Positions 22,830 through 33,023 of a stretch of DNA of 64,000 nucleotides are shown piece by piece. A program made the position numbers and the translations under genes. The notes below the pieces were generated by a model. The model did not search any database. It saw only the letters and a program-made list of their open reading frames with translations, and was not told the origin of the DNA. This DNA is from Armigeres subalbatus (lineage: Eukaryota; Arthropoda; Insecta; Diptera; Culicidae): positions 404,925,612 through 404,989,611 of the forward strand of contig NC_085141.1 in NCBI RefSeq assembly GCF_024139115.2. Reading direction: 5' to 3'. How positions within the stretch are numbered: position 1 is the stretch's first letter; each line of letters starts with the position of its first letter.

Positions 22830-23631
22830 TGCGGTAAGTGCGGACGTTCGTGATGTCGGAGAAGAATTTACCGTCGATTAGAACGTGGTCGATTTGGTTT
22901 TCCGTTACTTGATTAGGTGATTTCCATGTGGCCTTGTGGATATTCTTGCGGGGGAAGAAAGTGCTTCGGACTACCATTCCGCGGGAGGCTGCAAAGTTTA
23001 TGCATCGTTGGCCGTTGTCGTTCGATACGGTATGCAGACTATCCGGTCCGATGACCGGTCTATACATTTCCTCCCTTCCTACCTGAGCGTTCATGTCACC
23101 GATGACGATTTTGACGTCCCGCAGTGGGCATCCATCGTATGTCTGCTCCAGCTGCGCATAGAACGCTTCTTTCTCGTCGTCGGATCTCCCTTCGTGTGGG
23201 CAGTGCACGTTGATGATGCTATAGTTGAAGAAACGGCCTTTTATCCTCAGCTTGCACATCCTTGCGTTGATTGGCTGCCACCCAATCACACGTTGGCGCA
23301 TCTTTCCCAGCACTATGAAGCCGGTTCCCAGCTCGTTGGTGGTGCCACAGCTTTGGTAGAAGGTAGCCGCTCGATGCCCGCTTTTCCACACTTTCTGTCC
23401 TGTCCAGCAGATTTCCTGCAGCGCTACGACATCGAAGTTGCGGGGATGTAATTCATCGTAGATTATCCTATCGCAACCTGCGAAGCCTAGCGACTTGCAG
23501 TTCCATGTTCCAAGCTTCCAATCGTGATCCTTTATTCGTCGCCTAGGTCGTTGCCGATTGTATCGAGTCGTATTATCTTCTATGTCGTTCGTAATAGTTA
23601 TTTTTAAAGGCGGCTTATTGGGCCTGCGCAA
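22756..23631 (-). CDS. RTE endonuclease domain (frame 1 of the broken ORF)
   Basis: This encodes the APE-type nuclease that nicks target DNA for target-primed reverse transcription. Counting from 23631, motifs appear in order: G-T-W-N-C-K-S-L (41-48), V-A-L-Q-E-I-C-W (69-76), N-V-H-C-P-H-E-G (141-148), G-D-M-N-A-Q-V-G (178-185) and S-D-H-Y-L-V (273-278). All expected catalytic positions are therefore present. The codon at 23631 is TTG; the frame is open back to a stop near 23668 without an ATG, so the true start is lost or lay in another frame. The frame ends shortly after the S-D-H motif through a frameshift. Confidence 0.85.
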   Translation of the reverse strand: MRRPNKPPLKITITNDIEDNTTRYNRQRPRRRIKDHDWKLGTWNCKSLGFAGCDRIIYDELHPRNFDVVALQEICWTGQKVWKSGHRAATFYQSCGTTNELGTGFIVLGKMRQRVIGWQPINARMCKLRIKGRFFNYSIINVHCPHEGRSDDEKEAFYAQLEQTYDGCPLRDVKIVIGDMNAQVGREEMYRPVIGPDSLHTVSNDNGQRCINFAASRGMVVRSTFFPRKNIHKATWKSPNQVTENQIDHVLIDGKFFSDITNVRTYRSANIESDHYLVAVCLRSKLSSAAA

Positions 23632-23886
23632 ACCTCCTGTCTCGTCGGAGGGCCGTCGTGTCAGGGCTGTTTAGCGTCCCACCTAACACCAGGACTTGGG
23701 CTTGTGCGCTTTGAGCGGCACACGGTCGCTTTGGCGGAGCCTACTTGCGGATACATGCAGCTTTTATAGAGGTTTAACAGGGCCCACTGTCAAACCCCAC
23801 CACATCCTAGGCAGGCGCCACAACTCGCAGATGGCCTGGGGAGGATCTTGGACCTTGGACATAGTCCCTGCTGCTGAATCAAACCT

Positions 23887-24219
23887 CCAGTTGAGTAAAT
23901 AGAACTTGCGCTAGGTACTTTTTTATAAATGGGAGTAAAGGCAAACTACTTCGACCACATTTACTCAAATTTGGCTTCCCGTACGGTAGTGCAAAGTTGG
24001 GTGGATTGAACTCACTTTTGGGTAGTTTAGTTCTTCCGTGTAGTCAATCCACCACTCTGAATGGAAACATCGTACCAACGAGGAACTGCGCAAAACTTCT
24101 TGGTGTCATCGTCGATCAACATCTAACCTTCAAGAACACTTTGTAGTCTCACTCGCAGTGCATGTAATTCCAGAACGAACATGGTGAAGCTGATTTTCAA
24201 GGAACTAACTAGGACGCCT
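23887..24219 (+). pseudogene. Reverse-transcriptase C-terminal piece of the decayed LINE
   Basis: After the RTE insertion, 24060-24140 translates to L-L-G-V-I-V-D-Q-H-L-T-F-K, which matches the conserved L-G-V-x-x-D-x-x-L-x-F segment downstream of the catalytic core in Jockey/I-type RTs. It is followed by stops. The palm domain itself is missing, so the element is internally deleted or too decayed to see. The SINE at 24220-24505 splits it from its continuation. Confidence 0.5.
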
Positions 24220-24505
24220 CCGGGGCCCTCCTTAGCCGTGCGGTAAGATGCGCGGCTACAAAGCAAGACCATGCTGAGGGTGGCTGGGTTCGATTCCCGG
24301 TGCCGGTCTAGATAATTTTCGGCTTGGAAATTGTCTCGACTTCCCTGGGCATAAAAGTATCATCGTGCTAGCCTCATGATATACGAGTGCAGAAATGGTA
24401 ACTTGGCTTAGAAACCTCGCGGTTTATAACTATGGAAGTGCTTAATGAACACTAGGCTGCGAGGCGGAAATGCCCTAGTGGGGATGTAATGCCAACGAAG
24501 AAAAG
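24220..24505 (+). mobile_element. Feilai-type SINE with intact promoter boxes
   Basis: The best-preserved copy in the window. The tRNA-like head begins near GGCCCTCCTTAGCCGTGCGG; the B box GGTTCGATTCC is exact at about 24288-24298. The body ends in GGGGATGTAATGCCAACGAAG and a short A-rich tail. A 13-bp duplication AACTAGGACGCCT flanks it (24207-24219 and 24506-24518), the mark of LINE-mediated insertion. It sits in the RT end of the decayed LINE. Confidence 0.92.
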
Positions 24506-24518
24506 AACTAGGACGCCT

Positions 24519-24900
24519 TCATCACTAGCCGGCTTATCTACGGTAGTGAGCTGACATCCGGAAAAATCCCGGAACTCATCAGTTCTCTTGGTCAGTGCTC
24601 TTCAGTACTATGTACCAGAACCAAACGGCCACCTAGAGAAGACTGGGACCTCCGACGGCCCCTGCAACCTACTCAATCGAGCCAACGATGCTCTCCGTCA
24701 ATCTGGTCAACGACAACTTATGAAGATCGCCGACCTCCACCGACCCGGCGCAAGGATCTCCAATGAAGCAAAGCCCAAAATTGACCATTTTCTGAAAATG
24801 CAGCTGCGGAGAGAACCAAACAAACAGCAAGCGCAAAGCCTACCCCGACAGCGGATAGAAGCAAAGTACCCCCCCTTCTCAATCCGGTACACGGTAAGGT
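24519..24900 (+). pseudogene. 3' end of the decayed LINE
   Basis: Directly after the SINE duplication, a plus-strand frame reads L-I-Y-G-S-E-L-T-S-G, like the segment following the L-G-V-x-x-D motif in Jockey/I-type RTs. A ~100-residue open frame (24588-24902) follows with no motif I recognise. The 3' end of the element was not located. Confidence 0.4.
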
Positions 24901-25221
24901 AAGGTGGAGGTTGGCATTGAAACAAATGGTAGGACCGCAGGTGGCGCCTGCGTTGATTTTCTTTTCTTGTCAAAAATTGACTTGTCACTTGACGACAATT
25001 TTTATATAATTTGATGTGTAATATCGAGAGCTTCCTCCCAGGACATAACATACTGAGCGATTAATCTCCCAATAGGATTTGGTTCGCAATGTTCCCAGCT
25101 GCTGAGCACGCCCTCTCTGGTTCAATCGAAGATGGACGAATGGTTTCATGAGCGTTGAAAATCAGTGTCTTATTCCATTCACGGATCTAGTAGGAGAATT
25201 CTTTACGGATTGCTTGCAATG
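24901..25221. other. No gene recognised
   Basis: Nothing supportable between the LINE debris and the next MITE. Confidence 0.4.
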
Positions 25222-25229
25222 ACCCTGGC

Positions 25230-25411
25230 CAAGATGAATACACCACTAGGTGTTCCAATCTCCCAAATTCACGATTCAGCCATCTTGGATTTTAGTATGG
25301 GAGAGCCAGCCGGTTTGTTTATGTTTTGCACCGAAAATGAATTTTTCACCCCCGCCTTCTTCTCGCCCATAAATTGGGTAGATTGAAACACCTAGCTGTG
25401 TATTCATCTTG
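25230..25411. mobile_element. MITE, CAAGAT-end family, copy 2
   Basis: The 182-bp element has inverted ends starting CAAGATGAATACA and continuing through the ACCTAG / CTAGGT segments. It is flanked by an exact 8-bp duplication ACCCTGGC (25222-25229 and 25412-25419). The interior is related in reverse orientation to the MITE at 20360-20544. It has inserted near the 3' end of the transposase remnant that follows, supplying its apparent C-terminus. Confidence 0.85.
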
Positions 25412-25962
25412 ACCCTGGCTTTAACGTAACTAGTTGCCACCGTCAATGCTAATGTTTTGCTCTGCTGCTGGCTCTTCACGAGTTGTTCTTTAACCAATAA
25501 ACCAGAATAATTATCCAATGAGGCATCTTCTTTGTAGCGCTTGTCAGGTGTGATGAATGTCTCAGCTTCGGCAATCGCATCAGGAATGATTAAACGCTTC
25601 AATATATCGTCTGCTTGACTAATCAAAGTAGTGCTGGATGTTTTGAAGAAAATAACAAAATTGTTTCTGATCGAATGCTGTCCGGCATTATTATCCATAA
25701 AAAGCAAAAACATCGTGTTCTGATCGCCTCTCTTGGATTCGATTTTTGAAAGCATCGAATAAGTTGGCGACAACTCTGTGGCCTGATTTGATAATTGCTT
25801 CAACATAAATTGGAACATCACATCGGCTTCATATTGAGTGCATAAGTCACGGCAGAGTAGTTTCATAGTAGCTTAAACAGGTTCGAGGGCTTGGATTATA
25901 TCACCTACCGCCAAAAAATCATCGTCACTGAAGTCGAATTTGGATTGAAGCTTAAAATCGAT
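25412..25962 (-). pseudogene. hAT-family transposase remnant
   Basis: On the minus strand from about 25962, a frame reads F-D-F-S-D-D-D-F-L-A-V-G-D-I-I-Q-A-L-E-P-V, then a stop, then L-C-R-D-L...F-M-L-K-Q-L from 25866. The D-D-D-x-L-x-V-x-x-I-x-x-x-L-x-P pattern with a following helical stretch resembles the middle of hAT transposases, from memory of the family. The continuous part is ~150 residues; the N-terminal zinc finger and C-terminal dimerisation domain are absent. The MITE at 25230 truncates it. Identification is tentative. Confidence 0.45.
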
Positions 25963-25965
25963 CCT

Positions 25966-27300
25966 AGTTTTTGAACAGGCCCCTTAATAGCCCCCCTTAA
26001 CAGGCCCCTTATAGAATTGCTTGTGCATGGATAACATGCTATTATAGCACATAACATGCTATTTAGCCACATATACAAGTTCTTTTCCGAATTCAGAATG
26101 GATTTATTTTTGCAGCAAACAATTTTTCACAGGTAATCTTAGGAAGAAAGCTACTACGGCACGTAACGTTTTCACAACTTCTAAAAGGTGTGAAGTTGAG
26201 TGGCTCCAAATCTCTCGTCTCGAGCGAAAAGAACTCTGCTTCTTCAGAATTATCATTTGATTCTACATTGAAGTCTGGGAATAAACAACTAGAAAACAAT
26301 TCAACAAACTTATTTAATTGAACAAAAAAAAGCTACCGTTGCGTGTATTCATCGGATGTCCTCAGATTGGGCAAGAGTCCTATAGGATGTACCGTCGTGC
26401 GGGGCTTCTTGGACATTGGACATTTTAAAACAAGAATTATAACGAAAATTATTATAAAATTGTTATTATCATCGAACGGGTGTCTTGTTGATAGTTGGAT
26501 GACAATTTTCTGTTTGAAATTTGGTATTTTTCCGTTTATTTTTTTCAAAAAATCAAAAATCCAAAGTAGGCCCCGGAGTCAACAGAAGCCCCACCCGACG
26601 GTACCGTCATTCGAAGCCATTCGGTCTAGCTATAGCAGTTTTAAGAGAGGAGACCGTCGATGGAAAATATTGCGTGATTGTTTTACATCTTTTTGGAATT
26701 ATGGTTAAAGTTGGTATTGACGACTGATCACCAGCCCCATCTGGAAAAGCAGCACGTTTAAGCATAATGTTGTGCAACACTTTGAGATGTGTTTTCATTC
26801 CCATTGCCTTGTGCTGGAGCCTTCACACATGATTACCTTTGAATACTTCACGCACTTGGATACGTCACGGTTTTCCTTTCGCGTAGAAAATTAAACCACA
26901 CAGAAGCAGCGGACATACCGGGTTTAATTTTCTCTACAAATTCTATTTTTTTTTTCTCCGTGAATTGCAGACGCAGTCACATGACTGTCGTGAATGTCAT
27001 GAATATCGTGACCTGTTCCCATGGACATCAGTGGATATTGGGGGTCTTTTGGAGACCGAAACAACCGTTAAAGTGGTCAATTAATAAAACTCATACTAAA
27101 AGAGCACATTTAAAATAAAATGTTTTGCTCTAAGCAAAGAATAATTGTAAAAGAAATATTTGTCATGACCCAACCTCATATACCTGAGTGCCCAAAGGAT
27201 GTGCTCCGGAAGATCCGGAATAAACATAAAAGTAGTCAAATAATGGAACTCATCTTTATTTTCATTTTGTTTATTTAATAGTGATTGCAACCTCTTCCAG
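25966..27300. other. No gene recognised
   Basis: Contains short duplicated pieces (for example two AACAGGCCCCTTA words near 25973-26012 and ATAACATGCTATT words near 26033-26062). A minus-strand frame at 26607-26804 ends in a broken, unrecognised coding-like stretch. No supportable gene. Confidence 0.4.
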
Positions 27301-27302
27301 TG

Positions 27303-27463
27303 TTAGGGTCGTTCAAAAATGATGTTACAGGTTTTAGGGGGAGGCGGTCTAAGATTTTGTGACAGTACATGTACTAGGTATGCAAAAAAGCGAGACAGAG
27401 GGGGGGGGGAGGGGGTCTAAAAATCCCAAAAAGTAGTGGACGTCATATTTGAATCGCCCCTTA
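27303..27463. mobile_element. Small inverted-repeat element related to 9.7 kb
   Basis: The ends are GGGTCGTTCAAAAATGATGT and, inverted, ACGTCATATTTGAATCGCCC, around a G-rich interior (GGGGGGGGGAGGGGG near 27410). Together with 9736-9895 and 31190-31340 it represents a class of ~150-bp elements with a polarised G-rich strand. Confidence 0.5.
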
Positions 27464-28226
27464 CGTCGTCTTTCTTACGACGGGGTTTTTCATCCGCCTG
27501 TTTGTTGTCACGTACAACCGAGTGTGTCCTGTTTTCTGACCTCGAACTTTCCTCTAGAACCTCGATGAAGTCATCATCCGAAGTTTCCGGTGATTCTTGT
27601 TCTTCTTCCTTTTCAGCTACGACACCAGCATACGTGGTACCTTTCTATGCTTTTCAGGCCTGTTCTGCGCTTGTTGAGGGCAGGAATCCCGTCGATGATC
27701 AACTGCTTGACACCGAAAGCATGTATCCTTCAGTCCGTCGTAAAAAAAATCTTCCTTTTAAACCGGAGACATCTATGGATGGTGGAATACTTTTTCCGAC
27801 TTCCATGTGTACACCACGAACACCTGTGAACAGGTGTCCCAGGCCCAATTCCGAGGGAAATTTCTCTCTTACAATGCGATCCACTTTGCCAAATAATCCG
27901 AGTACCGGCTATAAATTTTCGTTTTTGACTTCCGGCGGCATTACAAATACGCGGACATACCGCAAATTGGTAACAGCGATTTCCATCCGAACTTCAACCG
28001 ATGTCCCGCTTGAGTAAACAAACTTTCGCGGCTCCGTATTTCTCCTCATGGATTCATACATCGCATCACGAGAAACGTATTTGATGTACAGCGAGCGATC
28101 ATGTGCCATAAGTAATAAATCAGTCTCCAGCTGCTTCAAAAAGCTGGCGATTTCTGCCCAAAATGGACGCGGACTTCCAACTGAGAACCGAAACTGAACA
28201 GTATTCACAAACACACTGTCACTCAT
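27440..28226 (-). pseudogene. Retroelement Gag/ORF1-like protein with CCHC knuckle, broken
   Basis: The minus-strand frame starting at 28226 gives 105 residues without a known catalytic motif. After a frame change near 27910, the frame at 27884 adds ~50 residues. A further shift near 27740 leads to C-F-R-C-Q-A-V-D-H-R-R-D-S-C, an exact CX2CX4HX4C zinc knuckle, followed by an acidic tail. This arrangement fits the nucleic-acid-binding Gag or ORF1 protein of a retrotransposon. No polymerase follows, so it is an orphan, and at least two frameshifts disable it. The clade is unresolved. Confidence 0.55.
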
Positions 28227-28229
28227 TTT

Positions 28230-29145
28230 GCTTTTTTTGTGCGATTTCTACGACTGAAAGGCACTAGCGAACGAAACACAATGGGAACAATGGATGGCAA
28301 ACGCGCGTGATGGCGACTGATGGCACCGAAACTACAAAGGCTGCACAGAGCACAACTATTCAGTGTTGCCACATATACAGATTTTTCTGTATTGATACAG
28401 ATGTTTGAGTCATATTCGGGACAAGAATCTGTAAATACAGAGTACATATTTTTCGAAAATCAACAGATTTTATACAGATTTTGAACATTCCACATTAGGA
28501 ATAAATCATTTCTAAATAGATTTTGAAAAGAGTGGCATAAAACATTAGATACGTTAATTGTACTCCCCGGAAATAAGAATAACACAATCGACGTAAACCT
28601 GTTGTTATCGACGGCTAGTGTACAACTTAATCGAAATCTAATATTTAAATTCTATGAAAATATATACAACAAGCATCACAACATAATTGAAGAATAATTA
28701 ATGATAGAATTGTCTTAAGTTTTCAAAAATATTTCCAAATTTACTAATAAAGAAATTCATGTTTGCCTTTTTCTACGAATTTTATCATGTAGATTTCACA
28801 TACACATTTTTGGATTAAAATACAGATAGGCCACCGGAGGTGTTCGTTTCATGGTATTCATCCAATAGCCATGTAAATTTTTCAATTTGTTTTACAAAAT
28901 TTTGTTGTCGTATTCTAAGCAAGACATCATTGACCTGAGACCGAAAGTCCTTCAGAGGATCCGGAACATCAGTAAAAGAGTTCATTTCATGAAAGTCATT
29001 CTAGTAGAGCGATTTTAGTTTTCAAAATTTCTTGTTGTCGTACTCTGAGCAAGAAATAATGTTCGTGACATATTCTCATGAACCTTAGTGACCGGTGGAG
29101 GTCCTCCTCTTTTAAGAAACACACCGATTTCCATTTTTTATTTTC
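28230..29145. other. AT-rich DNA with diverged direct repeats
   Basis: 28380-28830 is AT-rich with nothing recognisable. From 28830 the words CCACCGGAGG, AGCAAGA and GATCCGGAACATC recur at irregular spacing. They are diverged relatives of the inverted element that follows at 29150. Confidence 0.4.
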
Positions 29146-29149
29146 GTAT

Positions 29150-29360
29150 TCTGATCAAGAAATGATTGTCCTGGTCCATACTTATGGACTTGAGTGGCCA
29201 CCGGAGGTCTTCCGAAAGATCTGGGTCATCCTTAAAAAAGAAGCCTTAGAAGAGCCTGAATTGACAATTTTCATGGATGTTCCGGATCTTCTGGAGGACC
29301 TCCGGTGGCCACTCAGGTTCATTAAAATGGGTCAAGACAATCATTGGTTACTCAGAGTAC
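29150..29360. mobile_element. MITE-like inverted repeat
   Basis: The outer arms (CAAGAAATGATTGTCCTGG near 29156 and CAAGACAATCATTGG near 29334) and inner arms (GAGTGGCCACCGGAGGTCTT at about 29195 and its inverted counterpart near 29300-29320) make an element of about 200 bp. The words recur in single orientation upstream (28850-29100) and at 29610-29690, so several copies cluster here. A plus-strand frame through it is incidental. Confidence 0.55.
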
Positions 29361-29374
29361 GATGATCGATACAG

Positions 29375-29564
29375 TCAAACCTCCATAAGTCGATGTTCTA
29401 TGACTCGATATCGACTCAAGGAAACATATTATGTCTTAATGAAAAATATTTTCTGGTTACTGTTATGGTTCCTTCAAACAGCTAATCAAGTATTTTCTAT
29501 TCTACATCTCGATTTTTCTATGAGTCGACGGTGCCTTCAATGTCGGCTTATGGAGGTTTGACAG
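29375..29564. mobile_element. Tigger/pogo-like MITE with TA duplication
   Basis: The 190-bp element begins CAGTCAAACCTCCATAAGTC and ends in the inverted CGGCTTATGGAGGTTTGACAG. It is flanked by TA on each side (29373-29374 and 29565-29566). CAGT..AACCTC ends and TA target sites are characteristic of pogo/Tigger-type Tc1-mariner elements. It has no coding capacity. Confidence 0.7.
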
Positions 29565-29711
29565 TAGCTTAAAAAAACCGTGCTCTTCTAAGATAAGCTA
29601 TTCGGATGTTCCGAATCTTCCGGATGATCTCCAGTGGCCAAACAGGTCCATCAAAATGGGTTACCACAATCATTTGTTACTCAGAGTTAGATAATGGAAA
29701 TCTTAATAAAA

Positions 29712-29825
29712 AACCGTGCCATTTGGCCGAATGTCACTAGGCCGAACAAACCATTAGGACGAAATTCATTTGGCCGAAAGTCGTTTGGCCGAACAGGTCG
29801 TTTGGCCGAATATAGATATGATCCG
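29712..29825. repeat. GGCCGAA foldback arm, unpaired
   Basis: Five or more copies of the word GGCCGAA, spaced by short GTCATTT-like pieces, all in one orientation. The vocabulary is the same as the arms of the elements at 31.6 kb and 36.2 kb. The next sequence (CCGATTTTATCACG, CCGTTTTTATCAAC) has an inverted counterpart near 31620-31640, so a larger symmetrical structure may span 29.7-31.65 kb. Confidence 0.5.
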
Positions 29826-29829
29826 ATTT

Positions 29830-31185
29830 TATCACGTTCCGATTTTGTCAAGCTCCGATTTCGTTAACAAAATTATTCCGTTTTTATCAACAAAAAAATC
29901 AATCTTTTTTTAAAGGAATTTAGCTTTTAACATAAAATAACTTGGGTAAGTTTTTGGTCAAATGTTGTATTTATAATATTTCATGCACTAGCGGTAATAA
30001 GGCCGTAACTAACAATAGAGGATTTTCTTCACGGGCTGTCCCTTATCGAAATAAAAGTGAAAAGATGCGGGTTTGTTTGCACTTTATTACATCAGGATGA
30101 AGGATCACATTGTTATCGGGCATTCTGATGTAACTGAAGAAAGTGTTCTGGAGTACATATCCTCGAATGTATCAGATATGTCTACAATCAAAATATTCTA
30201 AGCTGAGATATATGTCCAAAAATATCTTTGTGATCATAAGAAAATAATTAATTGAGTTTTGAATAAACGTAAACTGTTTCAGGGTCTCCAAAACGTCCTG
30301 GAGTTCAGAACATGTGATATACCCGATCAACCAAGCCTTGAACGACGTATTCGTTCATCGTTGAACATCTAAGCAGGACTATTGAGCCGATAGGATTTCA
30401 CTTATAATTTTTACAAGCTACTACAAGCTTATTCGGTTCTCCTAAACAACCTTTAGTTCCGAACATGCGATCCACCCGATCAACCAAGTCCTGAGTGATA
30501 TATTCGTGCATTACTAAACATCCCAGCAGTTCCATCGAGCTGGTAGGATATCACTTAATTCTTTAACAGGCTACAGTAGATGCTCCATGAGTTGATTCTA
30601 AGAGTCGATATCGCATCGTTGAAACAAATGATGCCATACTAAAATATTATAATAATATTATATAACAATTTTCCAAGAACTTTTGTTCCACATCTCGATA
30701 CCGATTGTATTACATCTCTTCAAAAAGTCTTGGATCTCGGATCATGCAATGATCCAACCTATGAAATATGTGAGATATTATATCCCAGCAAGTCCTACGC
30801 CTATGCTCACAAGGCTAATTGGATACCCTTTGGTCATCTTATGTTCATGGAAATTAGGATTCTATGCTTTTTGAAGAACTAGATTTGGTACATGCTGACG
30901 ACGAGGACATTGCGAAAGTCATAATTGATCTAATATATACTTTGAATTAAACTCGAAAACGTTTTGTAGTACCTTGAACATCTCGAATTCAGGAAAATTG
31001 ATTTTACATGGTACGCATATGCTTAGTGAAACGGGCTGGATACATATCGATGTTGAGGACATTCCAAAAAGCCTTGGTTGTCCGGTAGATACTTTGGATA
31101 GAACTTGGAAACGTTTTGGAGTACCTTAAGGAGGTCAAATATTTTCACATTTATTGTTCTGTTATAAATGGATGCCACCTTATTT
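29830..31185. other. No gene recognised
   Basis: AT-rich DNA with several diverged local duplications (for example AACGTCCTGGAGTTC / AACAACCTTTAGTTCC contexts near 30290 and 30450, and GGAAACGTTTTGGAGTACC / GAAAACGTTTTGTAGTACC near 31110 and 30960). The segment 30570-30720 has words like the Tigger-like element at 29375. No coding region is supported. Confidence 0.4.
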
Positions 31186-31189
31186 TAGG

Positions 31190-31340
31190 GAACGTCCATA
31201 AATTACGTCACGCTTTTAGTGGGAGGGAGATGGTTTCTAAGTGTGACTTCTCATATCAATTTTTTGGAAATTTCATACAAAAAGATGGACAATGAAAATG
31301 GTTAATTTTTGTGTGACATAATTTATGAACGTTGATGCAC
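31190..31340. mobile_element. Small inverted-repeat element related to 9.7 kb
   Basis: The left end GAACGTCCATAAATTACGTC is mirrored at the right by GTGACATAATTTATGAACGT. The interior has the TTTCATACAAAAAGATGGAC segment also seen in the 9.7-kb copy. No coding capacity. Confidence 0.6.
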
Positions 31341-31639
31341 TCCTTACTTGCCAGGAATCTCAACCAGTCACCATTGATGATCAATATACATTTCCTATGT
31401 AAAATAACTTTGGTCTCTTTTCACTAACCGTTTCCTCCCAGTAGCATGTTCACGTGGTTTATGGACAGTCCCTCAGCATTTAAAAATGGTAGAACCTAAA
31501 AAACTAACATTTTTCCAGTAATATATCATTTCCACTAAAGTTTTAGCAAAAAAAATCGTCAAAGTAAACTATTCCGATTTTGTCACTGTTTCGATTTTAT
31601 CAACTGAAACTCACGGACCGTGTTGATAAAAACGGAACA

Positions 31640-32565
31640 TATCTGTAGTTCATTTGGTCGAATAGAATAGAATAGGACATTTTGCCGAATAGTACATTTG
31701 CTGAATAGGAAAAAGGTCGTTTGGCCGAAAGCTCATTTGGCTGAATAGGTCATTTGGCCGAACTTGTCACTTGGCCGAATAGTTCATTTGAAAGTGAGAA
31801 ACTAGGCGTGAAAAGTAAAACGTCTGTAAAGAGTGAGAAGTGAGTAGGAGGTCCTACTTCTCACTCCTCGTATTATACTTCTTATTGTGAAAAGTGAGTA
31901 GTTTCACAGTGAGAAGGGAGAAATGAGGAGTGAGAAGTGAGACGTCTCACTACTCACTCCTCATTTTTTACTTCTCACTGTAAAAAGTGAGAAGCGCGAA
32001 AAGAGGAGTGAGACGTTTCACTTGCCACATCGCACTACTCCCGTTTCCAATGAGAAGTGAGAAATAAGTAGTGAGAAAAGAGACGTCTCACTTTCACACT
32101 TCATTTCTCACTTTCAAATTGTGAAGAACTGTTTAGTGAGGCGTCTCACTTCTCACTTCGCACTACTTTCTTTTCACAATAAGAAGTGAGAAATGAGGAG
32201 TGAGAAGTGAGACGTCTCACTGTGAAAAGTGAATAGTGCGAATTGGGTTGTGGGACGTTTCACTACTCACTTCGCGCTTCTCATTTTTTACCACGAGAAG
32301 TGAGAAATAAAGAATGAGAAGTGAGACGTCACACTTTTCACTCATAATTTCTCACTTCTCATTGTAAAAAGTGAGTAGCGTGAAGTGGGTAGTGAGCTCA
32401 CTTTTTACAGTTATAAGTGAGAAATAAGTAGTGAGAATTGAGACGTCTCACTTTTCACACCTTATTTCTTACTTTCCAACTGGTCTATACGCCTAAATGT
32501 CCTATTCAGCCAAATGTCGTTTTCGTCCAAATGAACTTTTCGGCCAAATGACCTATTTCGCAGTA
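31640..32565. mobile_element. Foldback-like element B: GGCCGAA arms around a palindromic array
   Basis: Left arm 31650-31795 has repeated GGCCGAA/TTTGGCCGAATAG words; right arm 32482-32560 has the inverted TTCGGCCAAATGACC words. Between them lies ~680 bp of GTGAGAAGTGAG-type repeats. The same plan, with only a trace of the centre, is seen in the element at 36215-36582. Arms made of tandem short motifs are characteristic of foldback-type elements. No transposase and no clear target duplication are visible. Confidence 0.55.
31800..32480. repeat. GACGTC-centred palindrome array
   Basis: The palindrome GTGAGACGTCTCAC, flanked by AGTGAGAAGTGAG-type words, recurs about eight times at irregular spacing of about 40-130 bp. 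Strictly inverted neighbours (GAGAAGTGAG and CTCACTTCTC) allow extensive hairpins. Variants of the core include GAGACGTTTCAC and GAGGCGTCTCAC. It forms the centre of element B. Confidence 0.75.
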
Positions 32566-33010
32566 TGCATACATTTTTGGTCTAACATTAATAAAACATA
32601 TTTGTACGACTAGATTGGTATCTAACTTAAAAAAAACATATTGGCCAACTAGGAACATTTCTCCGTCGTATGAAATCTGTTGTTACTCGAATTGGCCAAG
32701 TCCTTGTATATGAAATGTATTTTACTAAACACACGCACACACAGACAGACATTTGCTCAGTTTTTCGAACTTCGCGAACAAATTTCGGGATTAGTTTCGG
32801 TATCTTTGCGAGTAGCGGTTGTGGAGAAATTTTGCCCAAAAGATGTTCGCGAGTATTTCGCTTTGCAAACAATCTTGGGGGTAAGCTCACAGATCCGCAT
32901 AACTGTTTAAGATCATTTATTTTAAAGGCTAAGCAGATTTCTTGAAATATACAGCCTGATAAAATGTGATCATTCTGCTATTTTATTCATTTTTTTATAT
33001 CCAATTTTTA
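32566..33010. other. No gene recognised
   Basis: Short open frames on both strands around 32627-32945 overlap a CA-rich stretch (ACACACGCACACACAG near 32729) and carry no known motif. Confidence 0.4.
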
Positions 33011-33023
33011 AGAAGGTTTAATT

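Larger units (their letters stand above)
20615..23874 (-). mobile_element. Full-length RTE-clade non-LTR retrotransposon (JAM1-like)
   Basis: A 3260-bp minus-strand element flanked by an exact 12-bp duplication TGAATCAAACCT (20603-20614 and 23875-23886). It encodes an APE-type endonuclease followed by a reverse transcriptase and ends in a short TGATAAATAAAT-like tail, as RTE elements do. About 200 bp of 5' leader precedes the coding region. The single expected ORF is split over three frames by two frameshifts, near 22770 and near 22115, and no in-frame ATG is seen at its start, so this copy looks inactive. It landed in the older LINE at 18794-24900. Confidence 0.88.
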
